NCBI GenBank assembly: GCA_029582265.1 | Contig: CM055828.1 | Coordinates: 11,138,942 to 11,202,941, forward strand | DNA length: 64,000 bases | Direction: 5' to 3' | Origin: Zoroaster sp. YZ-2022 | Taxonomy: Eukaryota; Echinodermata; Asteroidea; Forcipulatida; Zoroasteridae | Part shown: piece by piece, positions 35,181 through 47,006 of the stretch | How positions within the stretch are numbered: the first letter of the stretch is position 1 | Layout of the letters: the number at the start of each line of letters is the position of its first letter | Position numbers and translations under genes: made by a program | The notes under the pieces: model-generated | Database searches by the model: none | What the model was told of the DNA's origin: nothing | What the model saw: the letters and a program-made list of their open reading frames with translations, nothing else

Positions 35181-36397
35181 TCCACCAGCTCAAATAGTCG
35201 CCTTCAAATTTAAAGGATCATGAAGGTTTTAATAAATTGTGTTGTATAATGAAACAACATATCTGTTAGTTTTCATAAGTGAAGCTTGTTCCTGTCTATT
35301 TTGGGAGACTTTTATGCCACACTTCACAAGCTCCCACCCCCACCCGCTTGGCAATTGATTGATGTTAAAATTGCATCGTGACACCGTGACGTCAGGTAAA
35401 AGAACGATTTTCTAGCAATGCACAGGTGTTTGTTTGTGTGTGTGTACGTGTCCGACGCGCTTATGTCGTCCTCGAAACGAGCCTCATGGGAAATCACGTC
35501 AAAGCTTCACCTCAGACTCAAGAAAACGTCGATTTCAACGAAAAATAAAAGAAGCCTCAGAATCCTTCAAAACGATAAGCCAGCGCGACGAAACGATGCT
35601 TCGTTAAACGAGTAGTGATAAGTAACCAATGCCTGTCAGATCCGGATATGTCAGGATCTACACGTATGTACCTGTGCGCTGCCATGTTGGGTTTCGTTAA
35701 TAAGTATATATACGGCGTAGTGGAAACATCATACATTAAAAAATACACCATAGACTAAAATAACATATTTTACAACTTTTAGAAGAATTCGATGATGAAA
35801 ACTGCACTAGATTTTCCGGTCGGCGGCAATGAACACCAACGTTTCTTTTTTGTGACCTTCGTATTTTTGATATTTTCAATTTTTTTCAACCGAGTTTGGG
35901 TCAATAAAATGATCGATTTCTTCACAAAGATAGCAGTTTGGTGAACGAAAATTACACATTAGATAGTTTATTAGTTACTTATTACCTCAGTAAAGTATCC
36001 CACTTTCATCTGACGACGATTCAGCCATTTCTATGTTATTTTCGAGCGTGGTCACTATAAAGTGCAGGCACGTGAATGAACGCGTTCGCTGTTGTATAAT
36101 GTACGTGGCTAGCGTTCCCGGAAGCAAGCCTTCTTCTTTTAAGTGGACGTCACACACAGAGACGTTTAGGGATGTAGTGCAAATGGCTCCCCTTAGGGGC
36201 GTGTTAATCGCGCGCGACACTATTCGGAAAAGCTTTAAAATAATATGAGCTACTAAAATCAATGAGCTATTTTATTATCATTAAAATACCAGCATCTGCA
36301 ATGACATGTACGTCTTTATTTCTGTGGTCCTTTAACAACTTGTATCAAGAATCAAGAACATTTTGACAATTTGGTTTGTATCATTGTTCATTTACAG
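35181..36397. other. Non-coding stretch, part CpG-rich
   Basis: About 35,440-35,600 and 36,000-36,230 are CpG-richer than their surroundings. On the minus strand near 36,028-35,985 an ATG frame (MAESSSDESGILY) ends just before a good splice donor (GAG|GTAATAAGT). The in-frame TGA immediately before the donor argues against a normal first exon. No gene is called. Confidence 0.35.
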
Positions 36398-36670
36398 TGA
36401 GAAAGAAAGTTTTGTAAGTTGCCCCGATGTTACATTATGTTACCGACCCAATGGTCAACTTTATTATCCTCAATGCTACCGATTGAACACTGGTATTCCA
36501 CTCATCGTGTCGTGCAGTCCAATGTCAGGGTCGAATTTCACCAAGAACGTCACGGTGGTTAATTGTACAGCGAGCGATGCTGAGAGGCACGTGGCATCAC
36601 AAGTTTGTTCTTTTAATGTTCAACTGAAGGGCAAAGAAAAACTCCTTGTGCTTTCTTTTATGACCCACAG
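36398..36670 (+). CDS. Candidate internal exon of a Cys-rich extracellular protein
   Basis: An open frame bounded by an acceptor (CATTTACAG, ending 36,397) and a weak donor (CACAG|GTGTCC) gives a 273-base exon with phase 2 at both edges, a symmetric exon. It encodes about 91 residues with six cysteines and three N-glycosylation sequons close together (NFT, NVT, NCT). Such spacing and glycosylation suggest a secreted or membrane-anchored ectodomain. An Ig-like or other disulphide-rich fold is possible, but I do not recognise the family. If the exon instead continued past the donor, the frame would end in a hydrophobic stretch (ISLLLLCIIIMF) and a TAA at about 36,761, giving a possible C-terminal membrane segment. 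A later exon-like block shares its CSFNVQ motif. Confidence 0.4.
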
Positions 36671-37104
36671 GTGTCCCAAAAATGTCCCTTTATTACCAGC
36701 AAGTATTTCATTATTATTATTATGCATAATTATTATGTTCCCAAATTTTTGTATTTGTTAAATTAATTTTTAGTCAAATTTAGATTTAGGATTGTGTAAC
36801 AATAGTGTCATTCACGTTATTGCACATTATAAATAACTTCATATACTTGGAATGGAGCAAACTTTGGGAATGGAGCATCAGCGTTACATAATTAATTGTT
36901 TTGTTCTAAACTGAAGAAAATCTGATGAAAGTTTCCCATAACATAGTAAAAGAATTGTTGGTGCTAGATTTATAAGATCATAAAATACATTCAAAACTCA
37001 ACTTAATGAAAATGTGGCAACATTTTATTTAGTCCATTATTCACATGATCAAGAAACATAAAAGTTAAAAATCAATCTAAGTTTCAGCTAATATTGTTGG
37101 AACC
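36671..37104. other. Intron-like or intergenic sequence
   Basis: AT-rich DNA with no supported feature. It would be intronic if the exons at 36,398 and 38,792 belong to one gene. Confidence 0.4.
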
Positions 37105-37514
37105 ACCCCAGCTAACATGTATATTGTTATGAACAATGGCCAACGTAAGAATGAAGCACAAACGTCGGCAGAAAGCGACGTCGTTTTGATACACTTCTTC
37201 CATCGGGCTAACGTTTCGAAGATGCCGGAATCAACCGCCAGTCGACGTCGTCGGCCAACCCTGCCACAACGTCGGTATCGCGGGCTAACGCCGGCACGTC
37301 CAACGTTCGTATGACGTATGAGTGCACGTTGGGACAACATAATATTTTATGATTGGCCCAACGTCGGCAGTTGACGTCGCTTCGACGTTTATTTTTCCAT
37401 CGGGCCAACGTCGAAGACGTTAGGCCAACGTTTTACCGACGCGCCGTTGGTCAACCTTCGCCATTATTAAACGTTGGCACACGTTGGGCCAACGTATGCA
37501 TGCTAGGCTGGGGT
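37105..37514. mobile_element. ACGTTGG-rich palindromic MITE, copy 1
   Basis: The left end ACCCCAGCTAACATGTAT (37,105 onward) and the complement of the right end, ACCCCAGCCTAGCATGCAT (back from 37,514), form terminal inverted repeats. The interior is dense in CAACGT, ACGTTGG and CGTCGG words that pair with one another, so a single strand could fold extensively. There is no coding capacity; open frames such as 37,117-37,314 are incidental. I did not find a convincing target duplication. Confidence 0.7.
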
Positions 37515-38224
37515 AGATCTACAATTGCAAAAAAAATTCCCGGTCATACGTAGTGCAGCGGGTTTTAAAATATTTCCATATAGTTCACGGGGTACCGTAT
37601 TTTCTTTGCTAACTGGAAATGAATCTACGGTTACACGTATTATTTACGGTAGTATTTAAGCAGTTAAGGTATGAAACGTCCACAGGATGCCATTTGCTGT
37701 GGGATGGATTTCCAGATATTAATTGGGGTTAATCGATGCAATTGTTTATTTTACATGAAAAGTCTTTCACGCCTACTCTGGCTACGTAATACGCGTAGTC
37801 TGGTTCCTTTTTCAACGACCCTCTCCAGTTACTAATTTTTTAGAACATGTATCCTTTATATACTGTTTTCAAACCTCTTTCAAATCATGCGGTGTTTATG
37901 TAATTATAATCTATATTTTAATATTTGAAATTTTGAATGTACTTTTACATCAACTACACTTTATCATAAAGTTAACAGTAAATATTTGAAATGGCTTAAA
38001 TTGACGACATTTTCATATATTTAAACCTTGGAAAATGATTCGAGCACAAAAGCTAGGTCAAATTATGTCAGATGATTTACATATGGCTGGATATATCCCA
38101 GAGGTGCAATGGGAGCGGCCAGTAATACGGGTTTCGGCCGTAAAACACCGAAAGGCGCGATGAGTGGCAAAATTATTGATTTTTTAAATTAAAGTGTACA
38201 ATGCCCGCTTCTTCGGAAATTAAA
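37515..38224. other. Non-coding stretch
   Basis: AT-rich DNA between the two ACGTTGG elements. No gene or repeat is supported. Confidence 0.45.
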
Positions 38225-38680
38225 ACACCACTGGATTTTGATCGTCGGCACAACGTATGACGCGCCGTAGTTAGGTTGTACACATTTTAACTACGTTGTA
38301 CCAGCGTTGAAAATCGACCTTGTATACTGCACGCGCACGAACATTTGCCAACGTTGACAAAACCTTAGGACGCAGACGTTAAGCGTTGCCCACATTACGT
38401 AACCACGTTGTGCCATGTTGAAAATCGACCTGTAAGATTGCCGAACATTTCCCGACGTTGGCACAACCCAGTACGCCGACGTTACGCGTTATCCGTATTA
38501 TAACTAATATGTTGTGCCAACGTTGAAAATCGACCTGTTGTACTTTCTATACTGTTTAACAACGTCCGTGGCCAACGTTTAGAAAGTGATTCCGACCTTC
38601 CAGACATCCGCTGCAGTACAACGTCCGTTTTTGACGTTGACTTATCCGACGTTGGCCCAACGTATGTACATGCAGGCTGA
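38225..38680. mobile_element. ACGTTGG-rich MITE, copy 2 (one end degraded)
   Basis: Repeated words such as ACGTTG, GAAAATCGACCTG (four variants between 38,308 and 38,540) and GGCCCAACGTATGTACATGC near 38,650-38,670 relate it to the element at 37,105-37,514. The right end CATGCAGGCTGAG resembles the right end of that copy, while the left terminal repeat is not recognisable. Four degenerate internal subrepeats of roughly 80-100 bases appear to make up most of its length. Confidence 0.6.
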
Positions 38681-38791
38681 GTCGCCTTTTCAAAACACAT
38701 GGGGATATCGTAATGATCCACGATTTGCCTTTGTTTTTCCATATTTTTGTTACTGGCAGATCCCCAAAATTATATCAGGTTTTTGTTCCAG

Positions 38792-38941
38792 ATTGCACCA
38801 AATAATGTGCTCTTTCAACGTTCAGATACAACATTACTTTTTACACTGGGCAGGCTCATCGATACATTACACCGCAATTTTAGTGTCCTGTGAAGAGTGT
38901 ATTTACTCAAACTTAATTTTTTGTTGCTGTTATATTGATTG
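38792..38941 (+). CDS. Candidate exon related to the 36.4-kb exon
   Basis: The acceptor TTTTGTTCCAG (ending 38,791) and the donor ATTG|GTAAAG bound 150 bases that stay open. Both boundaries are phase 2, the same phase as the donor at 36,671, so the two could be spliced without breaking the frame. The peptide contains MCSFNVQIQHYF near its start, echoing VCSFNVQLKGKE in the upstream exon, and further cysteines (VSCEEC, FCCC). The shared motif and phase suggest exon duplication within one gene. The C-terminal part is hydrophobic. The family is unknown and the exon is supported only by splice signals and phase. Confidence 0.33.
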
Positions 38942-38944
38942 GTA

Positions 38945-39840
38945 AAGGAATTAAAAACAATTTTAAGTGTTTTTTGTGTTGAGTGGATTATTAATTGTTT
39001 ATCTAAGAATCAAAAATTTACCCCCGAATTTTCGAAGTTTTAACGAAACGTTCATGACGTACACAAAGTTGCAGAGCAGAATTTTACACTCGCGGAGCTA
39101 GGGGCGGCATGGATTGGTGCCAGACTTTGATAACAGAACTAATTATATTAGAGGGTCGAGTTGTCCCTCGTCACGGCACACAATGCACGCTTAGCGTTGT
39201 CATGCACACAGACCCATTTCTTAGACCAGAAGCACGGGAGAATTACTTTACTGAAAAGCTAGTAGAATTAACACGCGAAAACATGTCTGGAAAGAGAGGA
39301 GAGTTTGATATCCGTGAAACGCAAGCGCAAGCGCCCATCATGCGGTTTCGGAACACACAATCGAAGGCAATGCTAAGACATGGTGTTATTTTTATGAAAT
39401 AACAGAAACAGTTGAGTCAATGTTCTGATCTATTAAAAAAAAACTCAAAACAAGCGCGGCAGGCATACATGAGAAACGTTTAATGTTTTTATGTTTGTCT
39501 TCTACAGGATATAAAATCAGACACGATGTTTTTATTAATGCGAGAAAATCACGCATGCTTTTCATGCCGTGAACACTGGAAACAGTGAGTAACAATGTCG
39601 TTTTGCACGGAAGTGGACTGTTGGTTATGCATGGGAGTATTAATAATAAATACTTACCAGCTCTCTTCTCGCTTTAAAAACACCTCTTCTTCGTTGGAGC
39701 CTTCACATGGGCGGATCCAGAACATGTTTTAGGGGGGCTGAGAATCAAAACAATTATTTTTCAGTACTACAAAAATTACAATGAAAATAACTCAAGCGAG
39801 GAGAGAGAAAACAAAGCACACTGTGGGAATGGGAGTGCGT
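38945..39840. other. Non-coding stretch
   Basis: A 97-codon frame at 39,109-39,402 is protein-like but unrecognised. It contains the GGGTCGAGTTGTC word shared with the 9.1-kb minisatellite. GGCGGATCCAG with a following G-run at 39,712-39,738 resembles an element edge. No gene is called. Confidence 0.4.

Positions 39841-39930
<90 letters not shown>
39841..39930. repeat. (TC)n microsatellite, 5' flank of the LINE
   Basis: About 90 bases of TC, nearly pure. The poly Ser-Leu and Arg-Glu frames across it are artefacts. It directly precedes the inferred 5' end of the LINE, and a short TCTCTCTCT follows the LINE's 3' end at 46,272-46,280. Confidence 0.97.
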
Positions 39931-39932
<2 letters not shown>

Positions 39933-40139
39933 GGTAGGTCGTATTTATCGAGCTCCAGGAAACAGTAGATTTTGTAAAGAGATTTACGCATCTTACGGTT
40001 ACAAATTTTATATTAATCTTTACTCTTATTGTTCATACACATCATACAGGGCGAATTCTCAAATTGTCAGGTTTAACTGTTTTCGTTTTTTTCTGGGTTC
40101 TTTTTTTCAAATTTTGTCGTTTTTGGTGCTTTGGCTGGT

Positions 40140-41450
40140 CACCATGGCTAGTCAGGCGCAACGGCCTATTGAAAAATCGGGTCAGCCAAGTGTGAGCAAA
40201 GGGTAGGAAACCGTTTCTATTGTTCCTGGGTAATACAGCCCACTTACCACAGGGACAATGGAATCGTGTTCAAAGCGCTGGACACAGTCTCCGTACGCCA
40301 ATATCTCATTTCACTGGTTAACCAAATTTCAAATGCACAAGTGTTATCAGCTTCCAGGATTCAAAACGGTCGAATAGCAGCATATCTGAGAGTCGAGGGA
40401 GGCTGTCGTCGAGGCGAAGGTCCCAAAACGGACTGACCCACGATGCAGGGCTTCATCGAGCTCACAACTCCACCTGGTCCAGCCAACCAATTCCCGGTTT
40501 CACGCTTTCTTAATGTTTATCCAGAGATCCTGAACACGGTACTACCGATACACAACCTGGTCATCTTTCTGCAAAGTGGTGTCTCAGGTAAGGTCCATTC
40601 CCGGGGTTTTCAAGGAAAACATCTGTCACATATCATGTCGTTCAGGCGGCGGGCAAGTGCATGTTCTTCTTAAAACCGAACGTCACTCCGCCTGAGCACA
40701 CATACAATATCTTGTATATTAGCACACATTATCGCGTGTTTCAATGTCGACGGAGTTTGGTACGTTGCTTTTTCATAGGCGTGAGTACGGCCACATTAGC
40801 CGTCTTGTAAGAAGACAGGGGAATCACGATGCATTGACAAAACGAGACCAATCCTTAAACCCACCACCACCAATTGTCCATAACCCCCATAACCCCACTA
40901 ACTAAAAAAAAATCCGATCCTAAACACTCCACCTAAAGTCTCCAAAAACCTGGTCCGCTGGATTCCGTAGGATGCGGATCGCGGGGCCCCTCGGGTACTC
41001 GGACCCGCTGCGCGTTCTGGGGGGCCCCTGGCCCTGCTCGGGCCGCCTGTGCGAAGCGGCTGGACATGCTGCGCCGGTGTCGGGGGTGCTTCACCGGAAG
41101 TGCCTCATGTGCTGGTGCGGGGTCCAGCGCGTCGGCCTCTGTTCCGGCGGAGAGCCCAACAGGGTTGGGGCCCCTCGTCCGGGGCGGGAGGCCTTCCGTG
41201 CGTGAGCGGCTCGGCGGGGGTCTGTGGGGCCTCTGCCCGCGGTGGTTTCTCCGGGCGTCTGGAGGCTCTGTGTGCTGCCGTCCGTGGCCCCCTGCGTCAT
41301 CCGCGGCCGGTCCCATCCTCTCTTCCCTTCCTCCCCACCACCCTCCCACACCTCCCTTTCCCTCCCAACCTCTTTCCGGCTCCTTCAACCTATCCACACC
41401 CATTCATCCAAAACCCGGTTGCTCTGTCTGGGATCGCCACCTCCACCATC
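40140..41450 (+). pseudogene. LINE ORF1 remnant (nucleic-acid-binding, zinc-knuckle)
   Basis: From MASQAQRPIEK at 40,143, frames alternate through segments typical of Tx1-like ORF1. These include a block like HIMSFRRRA (about 40,630-40,655) and, near 40,780-40,820, EYGHISR within a decayed CCHC knuckle. A second knuckle-like part, CEAAGHAAP and KCLMCWCG, lies at about 41,047-41,125 in a GC-rich stretch; a one-base shift separates two of its ligands. The GC-rich part (40,960-41,330) ends in a Pro/Ser-rich tail. ORF1 proteins coat the LINE RNA during retrotransposition. Long frames on both strands over 40,930-41,690 are GC-driven shadows. The start is tentative. Confidence 0.5.
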
Positions 41451-41989
41451 TAGACTTTTTTTCTGATGTCGTCCTCAAAAGGAAATCTTCCACTCAATCC
41501 CCTCCTACAAATACGTTCTGTTCACCTCTAAACACCCTCCTCCTCCACGTAACTTGTGGAAGGTATGTACATGCCCATGACAGTCGACTCCTCTTCCATC
41601 ACCGCAAGTCCTTAACCAAGTCCTTAATTCACAATCCTCCCTTGTCTCCAATTTCGGCCCGGCCCGTCGACGATCAACGACCAAGATGACATATGGAAGA
41701 CAGTCACACTACTGAAGACGAGGCGGTGCCTGATTGCCTTTTCCAACACATAAAAGGTCCCTTCTGTCTTCTAAAGAGCTCATGAATTTCTTGGCCTATA
41801 AAAATCGAAAAACCTATCGAGGCTGGAAGAGATTCACTCAAGCACGTGTCCGGGACTTGTGAGAACAACTTCAAACGCAGCAAATCCCACCCCTCAACAG
41901 AGGGCTACAACAACGCGTAACCAAGCTGGATCAAGACTTTAGATAAATGATTTTCTTTTGCTTTTCTTTATGAGAGAGTCTTGATTAGT

Positions 41990-44900
41990 TTGGTCGCAAA
42001 CTGTCACTGATTTCCTGAAATATTACATGCGGCTGTTCAATGCCAAATCAAAACATACCGCCATGCTTACGCTATTTTTGAAAATTTCTTCCCTTCTCCG
42101 ACATAGTGCTCCGCAGGAGACTTATAACCTTACGGAAATAAGTTTCTGCTGCCTGAGCCTATGGCCCGTTAACTCCTCCCATCTCTTCCCCTTCCAACTT
42201 ATGGCTTATGGCTAAAAAATAACACACTCGTTAATAATAAAATTTAGAAATTATTTCAAATCTTCAACTAACATTTTTCCAGGACATCTTCTTTATATAC
42301 AAACTAAATCCAATGAAACTCTTTTCCACATTTATAATTGTTTAGTACCTCAGAGCGACTCTCTTGCTTTAAAGTCTTTAATTCTTTCTCAAAACATTTA
42401 TCCTCTTGTGACAGTGACGGTGTCGTTGTGGTCGGAGGTGACTTAACTGCACGGAAAATCCTGCATTGGACCGTCTGCATGCGCCCCACCGAGCGTAGAT
42501 CCAGAGTCGCAGCAGCTCTCAAGGAAACTGTTGGTGCACTTCTCTCTGTGTGATGTTTGGCGTAGACTGAATCCCCAAAACACAATTTACCTGGTTGCGG
42601 AATAACCCTTCCAGGGATTGTGGTGTTTCAAAGGCAGGTTAGATCGTTTGTATCTTCATCCTGATATGTATCTCTATTCATTCGTGCAAAAATAACACCC
42701 TGTTCTCTTTCTGATCACTCCGCTATTTCTTTAAAATTCAATCACCCTCGGCTAATTTCCGGGGTAGCCTACTGGCATTTTAATAATTCAATTCTTCAGG
42801 ATGAAGCATACAAACAAATTATAACTTGTTTCTGGGAGAATGGCGTCAAAAACAGTCCGATTTCTAATTTAAATTCTTGGTGGGACTTTGCAAGTCCCAC
42901 ATCAAAAATTACTCAAATGTTTTCTAAAATTGTTTTCCGAGAAACGCGAAGCTCTTTTTAAATAAATCGGACTATTGACGACCTTCAGTCTGCGCTGAAA
43001 TCACACCGGAGACCAGGCAGGTCCTCTTAGAGAAAAAAAAAAACTTAATTCTATCTTAAAAATCGAGGCAGGGCGCTCTTATCAGATTCAAACATGTCAG
43101 CGAGGTCGATACCTCCTCTTCTTACTTTTTTAATCTTGAAAATCTAAATCCTGTTCTAAACTATCTCCAGAATCCGTTTGATTCTGGAGAAATATTTAAA
43201 AATATCTCTGTCATAAAAAATCATGTATCAAATTTCTACAAAACCTCTATTCTAAAACTCGACCGATGAGGCGCCATAGCATGAAAATATTTAAGGACCT
43301 GCCCTCGTCTTGATCCTGTAGAGGCAGAGGACCTGAGCGTCCTCTGTCTGAGAGGAATTAGAAATAGCTGTTGGCCAAAGGATAAAAACGCCTGGCCTGG
43401 ACCCTGTCTGGTGTTTTATCAAACTTTTGGAATATTAAAAAAAGACCTACTTTCTGTTTTAAATTATTCTTTTCTCACCGGCGGCTTCCTCGTTCGTTCA
43501 GGGGCGGTAAATTACTCTTTTACCAAGAAGGAGATCTGGCCGACATAGCCAATTGGCGGCCAATCTCCTTCTAAACAATTACAAAACTTTGCAAGGTTGC
43601 TCGCCAACAGACTGAAAGAGTGCATCAGCAGCGTCGTAGTGAGGATCAGAGACCTCCCCTGGACGTTCAATCCACGTGACAACGTAGGTCTGATATGACA
43701 TCATCGAATATGCCAAAAATAGATGTCCTTTAGCCGTGGTCAACCTCGATCAGCAAAAAGCGTTCGATAAAGTTGATCGCGACCTCTTCGACACCATGAG
43801 AGCTATGGGCTTCGAAGGAGACCGTTTCTCGATTCATAAAAATCCGCCAGCGGTTCCGAGTTTGGTCAAAATCTGCGGTTCTCTGACGGCCCCTTCTCCG
43901 TTGAGAAGGGCATCCGTCAGGCTGCCCACCTCGACCGCTACCGACTCGATTGCTATTGAACCTTTCTAAATCGCCTAGGGGCGAAGTCGGGGACGACGGT
44001 TTCCGAATACCGCGACGTCTCTTGCTCGGTGTCTGCGTATGTGATGTCTCCTTTTTTCACCTCCGAACGGCTTTGACGCGATCAAAGGACACTTACGATC
44101 TCTTGCTCGCGCCTCTGCCGCGCCTAAATACGAGAAATCCAGGGTTGTGGGCGGGATCTTGGATCCGGACGAGGCGACCGGCCGCTTAATTTTTCATGGG
44201 AATGACGATGGCCTGTCGTTCCTCGGAGTTCACTTAGGAAACACCAAAAACATACACTGACAAAACTGGACTATTTAAAAACCGATTATCTGAACCTCGC
44301 TGGTTCTGGCATCGACCTCCTTTCTTTTAAAAGGGGAGTCTTGATGCCAACCAGCTAGCAGCTGTAGCCGCATCATCAAAACCTTTTCATTGTCTGGCGG
44401 CAGCGCTCCGCCAGACGATTTCCAAGTGAACTCCAACGGCGGCTGGTTGATTTCGTCTGGTCCAACAAGAGACACCGCCTTAAAGAGCAAATTGTGTATC
44501 AGAAACCTGACAAAGGGGGGTTCGGCCTTGTTAACCTCCAGGCACGAGTTCTCACCTTTAGATTAACGCGTCTCTTTCGTTACCTTAAAGGTAATTCTCA
44601 TTCCTCTTTTGTTTTTCTTCAAATCACCTCCGTCGCTACAAAAACTAAATTATGACTTTATCTCTTCTATTTGAAGACAGACCCCTTTTGACATTGGATT
44701 ACCTTCTTTTATGGTGAGATCATGCGTGCCTGGAGGTTGTCTGGAGCTCGGTTAGAAATAATACACGACTCAGTCAGCCATGTCATTGTTCTTTACCCAA
44801 AAATATTCCTTTAATTCAAAATGCAACTGACGATGGCGTATCCTCTCTGAGCGGCTCTCGACACGTGGGGTCGGCCTGGTGAGGATCTTCTCCTTCACTT

Positions 44901-45500
44901 CCGGATCGTTAGCACCCAATGACATCATCTCCTCTTCTAGTACATCTCGTCCTCCATCTTCTCGACTTCTTCAAAACCAGCTTTCTTCGATGCACGATAC
45001 TCATCAGACTGTTCCCCTCTATTCGACGAGAGGGGTTTTCACCCACCTGTCTCTGCGCTACAAAATGTTCCATCTAAACCAGATCGTCCCCTCAACGTCA
45101 TCATCAACAACTTGGACAATGCCATCTCCGCACCATCCAAAACGATCTACAATGTCATCAACACAAATCTCAACTCGCATCCTTCCACAGAAACATCACA
45201 CTGGCATCAAAACGGGAGTCCTGGACAGCAACACAAACATACAATGGAATAGCATCTACAGTCCCCAACTTCCAAAAAAGAGGGGACCTACAATATAAAC
45301 TACTACACAACATCCTACCGTCACTCCAAGTTCTACATCATCTCAACCCGGCCATCTCTTCAACATGTGGATGGTGCGGAGACAAGGGACGATCTGCCAT
45401 CTATTCATCACGTCCCTCTGTTCCAACCTCTTCTCAACTGTCTCCACAGTCTCTTCACCGGCTTCTTCCTGACCTACTTCTGAACTTTGACCTACTACTG
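41990..45500 (+). pseudogene. LINE ORF2 (APE endonuclease, RT, C-terminal CCHC) pseudogene
   Basis: The endonuclease is recognisable by VVVVGGDL (about 42,420-42,443) and by SDHSAIS at 42,710-42,730, the conserved Ser-Asp-His metal-site end of APE domains. Then comes YWHFNNSILQDE (about 42,773-42,808), typical of Tx1-like proteins. RT traces include LDQQKAFDKVD (about 43,745-43,777), which carries the first catalytic Asp, and a damaged aspartate box at 44,035-44,051, where a small deletion destroys the paired aspartates. The C-terminal part has KPDKGGFGLVNL (44,502-44,537) and CGWC at 45,366-45,377, part of the terminal zinc finger. Stops and frameshifts occur throughout. A functional ORF2 would cut target DNA and prime reverse transcription there. 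Confidence 0.7.
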
Positions 45501-46240
45501 GGCCCTTGATCCCATGTGCTAAGGGGCCGCAATAGAGAGGCGGTGCCTGTCAAACTACCTTATCGTCAGTTGCAAATATGTCATATACAATCTTTACCGA
45601 ACCTCTAATTTCATTGATCCTCTTTTTAATTTTACTCACCGTATCAAAACAAAGTTATTTTCGAATACAACTATTTTATGCTTGTCAATAATGATGATGA
45701 ATTTCGAAAATGGAATATAAATAATACTTTGTTCATCATTACATGACAAGCTGACATGGCTGATTTAAACCCGGTTAGAATTAATACTTAAATTTGCTCC
45801 TCCTTTCCGATTTCCTCTCTTTTCTTTTTCTTCTCTTATCCTTGGAAGTCACGGAGTGGGATATAAGGCCCACACCAGTAACGCCAGTGGCTTCCCAACC
45901 TCAGGAACCACGGTGGGTTCGGCTCACGCCAAAAACGTGTTGCCGCACCCTCGCACTGGAACCCTTTTCCTCTTCTTTCTTTTCTCCTTTCTTTGTATTT
46001 CTCTTTTCTGAGGAGCTTTATACTTATATTGGTTAAAGTATTCACTTTATTCATTTGTATTTAAAATGTGTATTGTATCTGTACACTAAATATTTTGTTT
46101 TCTATTACATGTTTACATGTACCGAATATTTGGTCTTTTCTGTTTACTTAAAACTGTATTAATGTTTTCCAAATTGCAAAATGTTCTGTATTAATTTACT
46201 ATTCTTTTATTATAAAATTTGACTTTGTTTTTGAATTGTA

Positions 46241-46246
46241 AATAAA
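46241..46246 (+). promoter_or_regulatory. Polyadenylation signal of the LINE
   Basis: AATAAA lies about 20 bases before the end of the LINE tail, within an AT-rich 3' region that has no coding traces. Confidence 0.6.
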
Positions 46247-46281
46247 GAATCTCATTGAAAGTCAAAAAAAGTCTCTCTCTT

Positions 46282-47006
46282 TATTTTTTTTATTTTTTAT
46301 TTTACTTGTACACAAACTATATTATATTTAAAGATAATAATTTTATTGTCTGTTTTGGTTCTTATAATTACCAATAAAGTAGAAAGCTCCCTTAACAATT
46401 ACAGGCGAATAATAGCAAACATTGACTAGCTTGGAATGAAGTAATTCCCCATGACATCATTATGCTCGTATCATTCTCAGGATGCTTTTAGGCTCCTATG
46501 ATTGTGTGGGCAAGAGTCTCGTTATTTTTAGATTGTAGTTATTGTATTTTTTTTATATTTTATCATTCAGCTTGCCGTGGGGCTATACCTGACAGCAGCT
46601 TGACAGTCTCGTCTGTCTATTCATCAAGTTACCCAAAGGAACATTCTCGGCTCAATTATCCAGGTAATCCTTACCTTCTGTAACTTATCTTCTAAATATC
46701 TTCTCACTTCTTGACAATTAAGACATTCTGATTGGTTGAGACATGATCACGTGGGCATGTTCAAACTGATACGGTTATTATTCGCATAATGCAAAATCAC
46801 ATTTACTAAGCAAGATAGACATGGTATAGTTCTTCAGCAATACAATATGTCAAGTCTTCAATATATAATGTGACCAGCCAGACTTCAGGTTACGCAGCCA
46901 GGCACTTGTAGATATAAATAATACATAACTTGTTGTTGACTTTATATGTTTCGCCCGATTCAGATATTTGTGATTTTTTCGTGATTATTTTTCGCGACAT
47001 CATAAA
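46282..47006. other. Non-coding stretch
   Basis: AT-rich DNA. No supported gene or repeat. Confidence 0.5.

Larger units (their letters stand above)
39931..46270 (+). mobile_element. Tx1-like LINE inserted in a (TC)n tract, near full length, decayed
   Basis: The element begins where (TC)n stops (39,931). It runs through ORF1 traces (40.1-41.4 kb), an APE endonuclease (42.0-42.75 kb), RT (43.2-44.2 kb) and a C-terminal zinc-finger region (44.3-45.5 kb), then ends with a non-coding 3' tail having AATAAA at 46,241-46,246 and a short A-run at 46,264-46,270. The TC repeat resumes at 46,272. The ~6.3-kb length is what a complete Tx1-group LINE needs. All frames are broken. From general knowledge, the Tx1 group includes lineages specific for (TC)n repeats (Kibi-type); the flanks here fit that behaviour. 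Confidence 0.75.

Noticed and set aside
35985..36028. First exon on the minus strand (MAESSSDESGILY with a strong donor)
   Set aside because: An in-frame stop lies immediately before the donor, and no following exon was recognised.
39776..40206. Ser-Leu and Arg-Glu repeat proteins
   Set aside because: Produced by (TC)n; only the downstream part belongs to LINE ORF1 traces.
40933..41689. Overlapping long frames on both strands (up to 207 codons)
   Set aside because: GC-rich composition lowers stop frequency; only decayed zinc-knuckle traces on the plus strand have meaning.
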